Part shown: positions 1-6,656 of the stretch, piece after piece | Layout of the letters: the number at the start of each line of letters is the position of its first letter | How positions within the stretch are numbered: position 1 is the first letter of the stretch | Source: Methanomicrobia archaeon | Lineage (GTDB): Archaea; Methanobacteriota_B; Thermococci; Methanofastidiosales; NM3 | NCBI GenBank assembly: GCA_011372835.1 | Contig: DSAJ01000045.1 | Coordinates: 1-9,391, forward strand | Length of the DNA stretch: 9,391 nucleotides | Direction of reading: 5' to 3' | Notes under the pieces: generated by a model | The model's input: only the letters and a program-made list of their open reading frames with translations | What the model was told of the DNA's origin: nothing | Databases searched by the model: none | Made by a program: the position numbers and the translations under genes

Positions 1-2532
1 GTAACGGACGCTCAGGTCCTGCAACGCGTTCATGAGCCTGCGCTGCATGTAGCCGCTCTGGGCGGTACGCACCGCAGTGTCGACGAGGCCTTCCCTGCCG
101 CCCATGGCATGGAAGAAGAACTCCTTGGGGTTGAGCCCCTGCTTGTAGGATGATGAGACGAACCCGCGCGATGCTGCGCTGAGGTCCTCGCGGTCAAATG
201 ATGAAAGCGATCGTTTCGCATATCCGCGATGCAGCCTGTTGCCGCGCACTGACATCTGTCCAAGCGCCGCGCTCATCTGTGTGAGGTCGAGCATGTTTCC
301 TTTCGCACCGGTCTTTGCCATGACGACAGCGCCCCTGTTCATACCAAGGTAGCGCTCTGAGATCGTGCCTGCCTTGTCACGCGCCTCGGCGAGTGCCTGC
401 ATGATGCGTGACTCGAGCGTCTCGCGCTCGCTTCGGCCGGGAAGCGGCTCGAGGTAGCCCTCGCGGTACGATTCGATGAGGCGCTTGACCTTCTCCTTGC
501 CCCCGGAGAGCACCTTCTCAATGAGATTGAGCGCCTCCTTGGGGAGGTCCTCGTCGTCAATGCCTGTGGTGAATCCTATGAGTGCGTTGCTCCATAGGAT
601 GAGGCGGGTCACCGAATCAAGGAACTTGCGTCCCACGTCGGTGCCGTAGTCCTTGACGAGCTTGTCGAGGAGCTTGCAGTTCGACCGTGCCTTGAACGTA
701 GCGCCGTCGACGACGCCGGTCTTGAGCACTCCGTCCTCGATGAGGACGTACGCATCGTATTTGCAGTCGCGGTACTCACAAACATCGCACTTCTGGCATA
801 TCTTGGACTTGTATGAGATGTTGAGGTCGTCTGGCAGCAACAGCGAGAAGAGCTGCTTGCCCGTCCAGTAAGGCTTGCCATTCTCCTCACCGGCCGGTTC
901 GGGAAGCACCGCGTGAATGTCGGATACATACATCATCTGATCAATCTGAGAACGGGTGAATCTTGTGCCGCGCTTGGTAAGGATGTAGGCGCCAGAAAGA
1001 TAATCCTGGCTGCCACCGATGACCGGTTCGCCGAATCGCGGCGAGATGATCTGCTCCTGCACGCGCATCAGGATGCGCGCCTCTGCCTGGGCCTCCTCGG
1101 TCTGGGGAACATGCATGTTCATCTCGTCCCCGTCGAAGTCGGCGTTGTATGGCGGGCAGACGCAGAGATTGAGGCGGAACGTCTTGTATGGCATCACGCG
1201 CACCTCGTGCGCCATGATCGAGAGCCTGTGCAGCGACGGTTGCCTATTGAACAGCACGATGTCGCCGTCACGAAGGTGTCGCTCGACGGTGTAGCCCTCC
1301 TCGAGCTCCTCGGCCAGTATGTCGCTCGTGATGTCAGTGACACGTTTGCGCTTGCCATCGGGGCGGAGGATGTAGTTGGCGCCGGGATATGCATTCGAGC
1401 CCTTGAGCACGATCTGGCGCATGCGCTCGATGTTACGCGACGTTACGCGCTCGGGCACAGTGAGTTCCATTGCTATGAAATCAGGGACGCCCACCTCGTT
1501 AATCGAGATGTTGGGATCGGGAGATATCACCGTGCGTGCCGAGAAGTCGACGCGCTTTCCCGAAAGGTTGTTCCTGAATCGTCCCTCCTTTCCCTTGAGA
1601 CGCTGTGTGAGGGTCTTGAGCACGCGGCCTGAGCGGTGGCGTGCTGGAGGCACGCCCGAGACCTCGTTGTCAAAGTATGTGGTGACGTGGTACTGGAGGA
1701 GCTCCCAGAGGTCCTCGACGATGAGCTGCGGCGCGCCCGCGTCAAGATTTTCCCTGAGTCGCTGATTGATGCGTATAATGTCAACAAGTTTGTGGGTAAG
1801 GTCGTCCTCCGAACGTATTCCTGATTCAAGGGTGATCGATGGTCTGACCGTCACGGGTGCCACGGGGAGAACGGTAAGTATTGCCCACTCGGGGCGCGAG
1901 GCTTCCGTGTTCCAACCCATGAGGCGCGCATCACGCTCTGTGATCTTCTCGAAGCGTTCCCTGATGTCGGAGGGCGTGAGCTTCTTGTCACCTTCCTTGT
2001 ACGAGGTCGGCTTCTCGAACTTCACCTTGAGCTGGTCGGTACCGCAATGGGGGCATGTCGAGTCCTTGAGTACACCTTTCTTCTTCGCTGCCTCGGAGAG
2101 CACGTCAGATATGATCGACTGGCGTATGCTGCCGCGCACACCCTCCTGGCGGAGCTTCTCCTCGTAATGCTCGATGCGTTCCTCGGTGAGCAAAAGCCGC
2201 GAGCACTCCTTGCACGTTGCCTTGAGAATGTCATAGATCTCCTTCGAGTACCCGACGTGTATGACGGGGCGCGAGAGCTCGATATGTCCAAAGTGGCCCT
2301 GGCACTCGCCGAACTTGAGGTTGCATGTCCGACACTTCAGACCGGGATCGATGACGCCGAGCTTCGGGTCCATGAGCCCCCCGTTGATGGGATACCCCTC
2401 GTCGTCGTAGGTATCGGCCTGTATGATGGTGGTAACTGATACCTTGCGAACGTTTTCCGGGGAGAGGACGCCAAACGATATCTCCTTGATCTTTTTCGGC
2501 GGTCCAAAAAGCATAATGTCTTCTTCATTCAT
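1..2532 (-). CDS. rpoA1: DNA-directed RNA polymerase subunit A' (RpoA1), 3' end cut by window edge
   Basis: Largest-subunit N-terminal part of archaeal RNA polymerase, carrying the catalytic Mg2+ site and the clamp. Reading the minus strand from the ATG at 2532 gives 844 uninterrupted codons to base 1. Visible in order: N-terminal zinc site with C67, C70, C77, H80 and H83; a CKEC and a CPHC pair further on, as in the clamp zinc site; the conserved RLKGKEGRFR...LSGKRVDFSARTVISPDP block; the active-site motif NADFDGDEMN at 463-472 with Asp465, 467 and 469; a Cys cluster at 579-590; and the bridge/funnel region ending in HAMGGREGLVDTAVRTAQSG. Family members are roughly 870-910 residues, so about 30-60 C-terminal residues lie outside the window, and rpoA2 would be expected next. 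The start lies 4 bases after the rpoB stop, so the two are surely co-transcribed and probably translationally coupled; a GGAGG lies about 15 bases upstream, too far to be an ideal ribosome binding site. Confidence 0.97.
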   Translation of the reverse strand, partial: MNEEDIMLFGPPKKIKEISFGVLSPENVRKVSVTTIIQADTYDDEGYPINGGLMDPKLGVIDPGLKCRTCNLKFGECQGHFGHIELSRPVIHVGYSKEIYDILKATCKECSRLLLTEERIEHYEEKLRQEGVRGSIRQSIISDVLSEAAKKKGVLKDSTCPHCGTDQLKVKFEKPTSYKEGDKKLTPSDIRERFEKITERDARLMGWNTEASRPEWAILTVLPVAPVTVRPSITLESGIRSEDDLTHKLVDIIRINQRLRENLDAGAPQLIVEDLWELLQYHVTTYFDNEVSGVPPARHRSGRVLKTLTQRLKGKEGRFRNNLSGKRVDFSARTVISPDPNISINEVGVPDFIAMELTVPERVTSRNIERMRQIVLKGSNAYPGANYILRPDGKRKRVTDITSDILAEELEEGYTVERHLRDGDIVLFNRQPSLHRLSIMAHEVRVMPYKTFRLNLCVCPPYNADFDGDEMNMHVPQTEEAQAEARILMRVQEQIISPRFGEPVIGGSQDYLSGAYILTKRGTRFTRSQIDQMMYVSDIHAVLPEPAGEENGKPYWTGKQLFSLLLPDDLNISYKSKICQKCDVCEYRDCKYDAYVLIEDGVLKTGVVDGATFKARSNCKLLDKLVKDYGTDVGRKFLDSVTRLILWSNALIGFTTGIDDEDLPKEALNLIEKVLSGGKEKVKRLIESYREGYLEPLPGRSERETLESRIMQALAEARDKAGTISERYLGMNRGAVVMAKTGAKGNMLDLTQMSAALGQMSVRGNRLHRGYAKRSLSSFDREDLSAASRGFVSSSYKQGLNPKEFFFHAMGGREGLVDTAVRTAQSGYMQRRLMNALQDLSVRY

Positions 2533-2536
2533 ACGA

Positions 2537-5500
2537 TCACGCCCTGTCCTCCATCGTCAGCTTGGGACGTACGAGCATCGATTCAAGTTCCTGTATGAGC
2601 AGTTTGAACGCGTACGAGACCTCGACGACGTGTATGTCGATCTCCTCCGAGCATAACGGGCAGTACTTCTGGTTGCGCATCTTGTCGTAAACGGCAAGGC
2701 TGCCGCACTTTCCGCAAACGAGCACGTTGTACTTGTCTGACGACTCGAGCAGACGCTCCTGAAGCAGCATGGCGGCCCCATGTCCTACGAGGCAATCGCG
2801 CTCCATCTCGCCGAAGCGAAGACCACCCTCGCGCGCCTTGCCTTCCGTTGGCTGGCGTGTCAGCATCTGGCGAGGTCCGCGAGAACGGGCATGCATCTTG
2901 TCAGCGACCATGTGGTGGAGCTTCTGATAGTAGGCAACGCCGACGAAGATGTCGGCGAGCATCATCTCGCCCGTGACGCCGTTGTAGAGCACTTCCTTGC
3001 CCGAGTGCTTGAACCCGTTCTCGGTGAGCGCCTTCCTGAGGTCGGGTTCGTCCTCGTTATCAAAGGCGGTGGCGTTGACGAAACGGCCCTGGAGCGCCCC
3101 AACCTTGCCGCCAATCATCTCGAGGATCTGGCCCACCGTCTTACGCGAAGGGATGGCATGTGGATTGATAATGAGGTCGGGAACGATGCCCGATTCAGTG
3201 AATGGCATGTCTTCCTGCGCCATGACGTAGCCGATGACGCCCTTCTGTCCGTGGCGCGATGCGAACTTGTCGCCAAGTTCGGGTATGCGCTGATTGCGCA
3301 TCTTGATCTTTGCGAGCTTGTTGCCGTCCTGGGTCTCCGACATGATGACCATGTCGATGATACCTTCCTCGCTCGGGCGTATCGCTATCGATGTCTCGCC
3401 CCTGCCAGCGATGTCGATGCCGAACTCGTCAAGTTCCTGCAGGAAGCGGGGCGGGCTGGTGCGTCCGATGATGACGCTTCCGCCCGAGACGACCGACTCG
3501 AGCTCGATGATGCCGTCGTTTCCAAGGTACTGGTACGCCTCGTTTCCACGGAACCCACGGATCGTCTGGTCAGGCATCTCGAACTTGTCGACTTGTCCTC
3601 CAGGATACCTGCGCTCCTCGGTGGCGTACGTGCGGAAAAACGATGTGCGTCCAAGACCGCGCTCGATCGATCCTTTGTTTATGACGAGCGCATCCTCGAT
3701 GTTGTAGCCGTAATACGACATGATGGCTACGACGAAGTTCTGGCCCGCAGGGCGCCTATCGAACCCAACGGCATCGAGCACACGTGTGTTGACAAGGGGC
3801 ACCTGTGGGTAGTGCATGAGATGCTCGCGCGTCTCGACCCCCCACTTGAAGTTCGCCTTGGCAAAGCCGAGCGCCTGCTTGGCCATGCCGGCGCCATACG
3901 AGTTGCGCGGCGCGGCGTTGTGTTCGGGGAACGGGACGATGCTTGCCGATATGCCAAGGATCGACCCGGGATATATCTCAAAATGGGTGTGCTTGGGCGT
4001 GAGCTCCTCCTCGTAGACGGCCACGAACGCGTTTTCCTCCTCCTCTGCGTCGAGGAACTCGACGATGCCCTGGTCAACGAGGTCCTGCCAGACGAGGTCG
4101 CGCTTGGCAAGCTTCTCGATGACTCCCTCCGTAAGGAGTGGCACTCCGTTCTCGACGATTACGAGCGGGCGTCGGGCCCTGCCGCCGTCGCAGTTGATGT
4201 GGAGCTCCTTGGTGAGCGGGTAGTAGGCGACGTTGACCTGCCTCGATATGTAGCCGGTGCGTCGGTCCTTCCTGACCTTCTCAACCAGTTCGTCACCATT
4301 TTCGTGGAGGCCGATGAGGTTCCCGTTGAGATAGACGTATGTAAGCTGCTGGGGGCCGCTACGTTTTTCGAGCTCCTGCAGTCCCATGTTGTTGAGGTAG
4401 CCTTCAAGCTCCTCCTCGTCTGCGGCAACGGACACGGCGCTCATAAGCGCCATGTTCTTCACAAGGCCACAGTTCGGGCCCTCGGGCGTCTCATTGGGGC
4501 AAATGCGGCCCCAGTGTGTCGGATGGAGGTCGCGTGCCTCGAAATGCGATTGACTGCGCGAAAGCGGTGAGACGACATGCCGGAGATGCGAGAGTCTCGA
4601 CATGAAGTTGACCGAGTCCATGAGCTGCGACACACCTGTTCGTCCACCTGGCCAGCTGCCGGTGGCGATGGCGTGGCGTATGCGCTCGGTAAGGACATCG
4701 GAGCGCACCGACTTGCGTATGAACTCGCTTTGCTTCGTGGCGTCGTACCTGCCGCGGGCATATGTTCGCTCGAGCTGGTACTTGACGTCGCGCGTCAGTT
4801 GGATAAATGATAATCTGAAAAGATTCTTGAGAAGCTCGCCTGCGAGCTTCCAGCGCTTGTTCGTGTAGTGGTCCTTGTCGTCCTCGTCGCGCTTCCCGAG
4901 GGCGAGTTCGATGACACGCTCTGCCATGATGCCGAGGTAGTACGCCTTTCTCAGGCGATCCTCCTGCCCAGTGCCGATATGGGGGAGCAGGTATCTGTCA
5001 ACAGAGTCCGAGGCACGCTTGAGCCGGTATTCCTGCAGCTGCCCTATGGCTACCTTCTTGCCGATGACATCAAGTGCGTCCTCCTCGCTCGTGATGTCTA
5101 TTGAGCTTTCGAGATTGTCCAAAAGCTCCTTTTGGATCTCCGGGTCGGCCGAGACCGACATTACGACCTGCTGGTCGGAGGTGAGGCCCATCGCCTTCAT
5201 GAGCACGATGAATGGCACCTTTCCGGGTACCGAGGGGAACGAGACATCAAGCATGCCATCGCGCTTCCGCTCTATCTTTACAAGCGACCTGAAGCCCTGT
5301 CTGGTGGAAAACACCTTGGCGATGCACGACTCTGTGCGGTCGTCCTTCTCGACGAGTATCCTGTTTGGCGCAAGGTCCTCGATGGCAACGATCACTTTCT
5401 CGGTGCCGTTGACGATGAAGTACCCGCCCGGATCGTTCGGGTCCTCGCCGAGGTTGATGAGCTCATCGTTGTCCTTGTTGGACAGGACGCACGATACCGA

Positions 5501-5854
5501 TTTGAGCATGACGGGAAGCTCGCCGACGTAGACATCGGCAGCCTCGCTGAGCTCGCCGTCGGGCATCTGGGCGCACATTTCGAGATAGAGAGGAACGGAG
5601 TACGTAAGGCCGCGCAACCGGCACTCGGATGGATAGAGCGCACGCTTTGAACCGTCTGCCTCCTTGATGACCGGTTGTCCATACCGTACCTTACCAAACT
5701 TTACGTTGAACTCGTCGAAATCGGTCTCGATGACACCGATCTCGTCAATGATCTCCTGAAGCCCACGGGTCACGAAATCATTGTACGAATCGAGATGTTG
5801 TCTCACAAATCCCTTTTCTTCAAAAAATGAGTTGATTACTGGCCAGCCATCCAT
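2537..5854 (-). CDS. rpoB: DNA-directed RNA polymerase subunit B (RpoB), unsplit
   Basis: Second-largest RNA polymerase subunit, forming the other half of the catalytic cleft. 1105 residues in one chain, the usual length for unsplit archaeal RpoB. Landmarks: protrusion/lobe motif DPNDPGGYFIVNGTEKV from residue 138; the fork/rifampicin-pocket region with CPNETPEGPNCGLV from 452; GYNIEDALVINKGS from 716; the nucleotide-contacting ELGDKFASRHGQKG from 859 (Lys863, Arg867, Lys871); and a C-terminal zinc ribbon with C1047, C1050, C1065 and C1068, followed by the anchor segment that pairs with A'. No break occurs near the position where methanogens and haloarchaea split the gene into B'' and B'. The ATG at 5854 is supported by AGAGGT 7 bases upstream and by the family-typical start with an aromatic residue and a helix. 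It sits 11 bases after rpoH and 4 bases before rpoA1. Confidence 0.98.
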   Translation of the reverse strand: MDGWPVINSFFEEKGFVRQHLDSYNDFVTRGLQEIIDEIGVIETDFDEFNVKFGKVRYGQPVIKEADGSKRALYPSECRLRGLTYSVPLYLEMCAQMPDGELSEAADVYVGELPVMLKSVSCVLSNKDNDELINLGEDPNDPGGYFIVNGTEKVIVAIEDLAPNRILVEKDDRTESCIAKVFSTRQGFRSLVKIERKRDGMLDVSFPSVPGKVPFIVLMKAMGLTSDQQVVMSVSADPEIQKELLDNLESSIDITSEEDALDVIGKKVAIGQLQEYRLKRASDSVDRYLLPHIGTGQEDRLRKAYYLGIMAERVIELALGKRDEDDKDHYTNKRWKLAGELLKNLFRLSFIQLTRDVKYQLERTYARGRYDATKQSEFIRKSVRSDVLTERIRHAIATGSWPGGRTGVSQLMDSVNFMSRLSHLRHVVSPLSRSQSHFEARDLHPTHWGRICPNETPEGPNCGLVKNMALMSAVSVAADEEELEGYLNNMGLQELEKRSGPQQLTYVYLNGNLIGLHENGDELVEKVRKDRRTGYISRQVNVAYYPLTKELHINCDGGRARRPLVIVENGVPLLTEGVIEKLAKRDLVWQDLVDQGIVEFLDAEEEENAFVAVYEEELTPKHTHFEIYPGSILGISASIVPFPEHNAAPRNSYGAGMAKQALGFAKANFKWGVETREHLMHYPQVPLVNTRVLDAVGFDRRPAGQNFVVAIMSYYGYNIEDALVINKGSIERGLGRTSFFRTYATEERRYPGGQVDKFEMPDQTIRGFRGNEAYQYLGNDGIIELESVVSGGSVIIGRTSPPRFLQELDEFGIDIAGRGETSIAIRPSEEGIIDMVIMSETQDGNKLAKIKMRNQRIPELGDKFASRHGQKGVIGYVMAQEDMPFTESGIVPDLIINPHAIPSRKTVGQILEMIGGKVGALQGRFVNATAFDNEDEPDLRKALTENGFKHSGKEVLYNGVTGEMMLADIFVGVAYYQKLHHMVADKMHARSRGPRQMLTRQPTEGKAREGGLRFGEMERDCLVGHGAAMLLQERLLESSDKYNVLVCGKCGSLAVYDKMRNQKYCPLCSEEIDIHVVEVSYAFKLLIQELESMLVRPKLTMEDRA

Positions 5855-5865
5855 TACATCTACCT

Positions 5866-6141
5866 CTACTCAATTACGTAACGGTAATACACTCCCTCAC
5901 CTGCAGGAGAGTTATTTCTGATGATTTTAATAATTCTTCCCTTCAAGGAGACCTTCCCCTCGTCCTCTGATTGTTCTGCGAGCTGCTCCTCAAGCTCCTG
6001 GATTATCGGATCAGTCGATTTGATAAGGGGAAGATTGTTCCTGTCTATGTTATACTTCTTCAAAACAACCTCTTCCTCTTCCGGACTTAATACGATGTGC
6101 TGGGGGACCAACTCATGTTCGACTATATTAACCTTGCTCAT
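5866..6141 (-). CDS. rpoH: DNA-directed RNA polymerase subunit H (RpoH/Rpb5-like) with acidic insertion
   Basis: Small assembly subunit of the archaeal polymerase, homologous to the C-terminal domain of eukaryotic Rpb5, sitting at the downstream DNA jaw. Family signatures seen: EHELVPQH at 8-15, LKKYNI at 27-32, the LP and DP turn at 37-45, and the C-terminal SPAGEGVYYRYV at 78-89. It is 91 residues long, against about 75-84 for most members. The extra length falls after the DP turn, roughly residues 49-64, and is Glu/Gln-rich (EEQLAEQSEDEGK). The ATG at 6141 is preceded by GGGTGA with a 7-base spacer, a good Shine-Dalgarno match. It is first in the operon, 11 bases before rpoB, and begins only 43 bases after the 3' end of the tRNA-Lys gene. 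Identity is secure; the role of the insertion is unknown. Confidence 0.96.
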   Translation of the reverse strand: MSKVNIVEHELVPQHIVLSPEEEEVVLKKYNIDRNNLPLIKSTDPIIQELEEQLAEQSEDEGKVSLKGRIIKIIRNNSPAGEGVYYRYVIE

Positions 6142-6145
6142 AACG

Positions 6146-6180
6146 ACATCACCCTACTTGAGACACTAATAATTGATAAA
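6146..6180 (-). promoter_or_regulatory. Possible promoter of the rpoH-rpoB-rpoA1 operon
   Basis: The short gap between the tRNA-Lys 3' end and rpoH reads on the minus strand TTTATCAATTATTA (6180-6167). It is AT-rich in a GC-rich neighbourhood. A TATA element centred near 6175 would put transcription start near 6150, leaving a leader of about 10 bases that still contains the Shine-Dalgarno. No strong BRE is visible. The T-rich stretch just after the tRNA could equally serve as a terminator for tRNA-Lys, or the operon could be read through from the tRNA promoter. Confidence 0.35.
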
Positions 6181-6184
6181 GAAG

Positions 6185-6258
6185 CGGGCCCGACGGGGTT
6201 TGAACCCGCGACCACCTGGTTAAAAGCCAGGTGCTCTTCCAGACTGAGCTACAGGCCC
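6185..6258 (-). tRNA. tRNA-Lys (anticodon UUU)
   Basis: The minus strand folds as a complete cloverleaf without an intron. Acceptor stem GGGCCTG pairs with CGGGCCC (one T:G pair), with discriminator G. The D arm is GCTC...GAGC. The anticodon arm is CCTGG-CTTTTAA-CCAGG, giving anticodon TTT. The T arm is GCGGG-TTCAAAC-CCCGT, with a normal TTC loop start. The bases after the discriminator are CTT, so CCA is not encoded and must be added by the CCA-adding enzyme. It lies immediately upstream of rpoH on the same strand. Confidence 0.96.
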
Positions 6259-6296
6259 ATCTAAGTTGTTTATACTGAGGAGCGGCGCACCAGAGA

Positions 6297-6309
6297 CCTT
6301 TATAATTTC
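6297..6309 (-). promoter_or_regulatory. TATA-like element upstream of tRNA-Lys
   Basis: The minus strand reads AAATTATAAAGG across 6308-6297, close to the archaeal TATA consensus. Its centre is about 45 bases from the first base of tRNA-Lys, which would give a start near 6277 and a short leader of about 19 bases for RNase P to remove. A second AT-rich string, AGTATAAAC (6276-6268), is too close to the tRNA 5' end to be its TATA box. Confidence 0.45.
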
Positions 6310-6329
6310 TTCTTCTACGATAAGAATCA

Positions 6330-6338
6330 TTAAAAAAC
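6330..6338 (-). terminator. Oligo-T terminator candidate after 5S/tRNA-Asp
   Basis: A run of six T on the minus strand (6337-6332) lies about 55 bases beyond the 3' end of tRNA-Asp and just before the tRNA-Lys TATA element. Archaeal transcription commonly ends at short T tracts, so this is a natural place to end the 5S-tRNA-Asp transcript. No stable hairpin precedes it. The rest of the 133-base gap between the two tRNAs shows nothing else I can support. Confidence 0.4.
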
Positions 6339-6391
6339 ATGGCCTCCATATTCTCCACAATCTATGCCATCACCCGTTTATATCTTAAAGT

Positions 6392-6469
6392 TGGCGCCCG
6401 GGCCGGGATTCGGACCCGAGTCACAGGAGTGACAGTCCTGTATGATAGACCGGACTACACTACCCGGGC
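6392..6469 (-). tRNA. tRNA-Asp (anticodon GUC), CCA encoded, C at T-loop position 55
   Basis: Minus-strand cloverleaf without an intron. Acceptor GCCCGGG pairs perfectly with CCCGGGC, discriminator G. The anticodon arm is CAGGA-CTGTCAC-TCCTG, giving anticodon GTC. The T arm is TCGGG-TCCGAAT-CCCGG. After the discriminator come CCA (6394-6392), so the mature 3' end is encoded, unlike in the neighbouring tRNA-Lys. The T loop begins T-C-C rather than the near-universal T-T-C, so the position normally turned into pseudouridine 55 is a cytosine. It lies about 16 bases downstream of 5S rRNA and is probably processed from the same transcript. Without CCA the gene ends at 6395. Confidence 0.94.
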
Positions 6470-6484
6470 AACGTCAACATAAGG

Positions 6485-6603
6485 GGCCGGCAGCGTCTCG
6501 GGATTCCCACCGAGGGTAGTACAACCCGAATCGCAAAGAGGCTTTACTGCTGGGTTCGGAATGAGACCAGGTGTGGCTCTCTTGCTGTGACCGCCGTGCC
6601 GGA
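6485..6603 (-). rRNA. rrf: 5S ribosomal RNA
   Basis: The minus strand carries the conserved 5S core: GGCGGTCACAGC near the 5' end, then CATTCCGAACCCAGCAGTAAAGCC (helix III and loops B/C), then TTGTACTACCCTCGGTGGGAAT and CGCTGCCGG. Helix I is closed by CCGGCA (6602-6597) and TGCCGG (6492-6487). Length is about 118 bases; the ends are set from helix I and may be off by one or two bases. No 16S or 23S rRNA is present in the window, so this 5S is transcribed apart from them or lies at the far end of an operon outside view. The protein gene directly upstream (ending at 6657) and a strong TATA box between them favour an independent 5S-tRNA-Asp unit. Confidence 0.95.
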
Positions 6604-6623
6604 TTTGTTGTAAACAACGGTCA

Positions 6624-6638
6624 TTTTTAAACTTTTCG
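6624..6638 (-). promoter_or_regulatory. BRE/TATA promoter of the 5S rRNA-tRNA-Asp unit
   Basis: The minus strand reads CGAAAAGTTTAAAAA from 6638 to 6624: a purine-rich BRE (CGAAAA) next to a TATA box (TTTAAAAA). The TATA centre near 6627 predicts transcription start about 25 bases on, at 6601-6603, which is the first base of helix I of 5S. It begins only about 19 bases after the stop codon of the DHH gene. It is the clearest promoter in the window. A small inverted repeat, GTTGT-AA-ACAAC (6607-6618), lies between the TATA box and the start. Confidence 0.75.
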
Positions 6639-6656
6639 GTTAAGAATGCTTGTGCT

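Noticed and set aside
913..1632. A 239-codon open frame on the plus strand
   Set aside because: Antisense to rpoA1 across its catalytic region; no domain features, explained by codon bias of the real gene.
2780..4570. A 596-codon open frame on the plus strand
   Set aside because: It lies entirely antisense to rpoB, whose family motifs are unambiguous. Long antisense frames arise in GC-biased codon use, and the translation shows no recognisable domain.
6149..6358. A short minus-strand open frame starting near a GGAGG-like string
   Set aside because: It runs straight through the tRNA-Lys gene, so its second half is only translated tRNA.
6338..6391. Possible C/D-box small RNA in the inter-tRNA gap, from a GTGATGG string resembling a C box
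   Set aside because: The C box match is imperfect and no CTGA D or D' box follows at suitable spacing.
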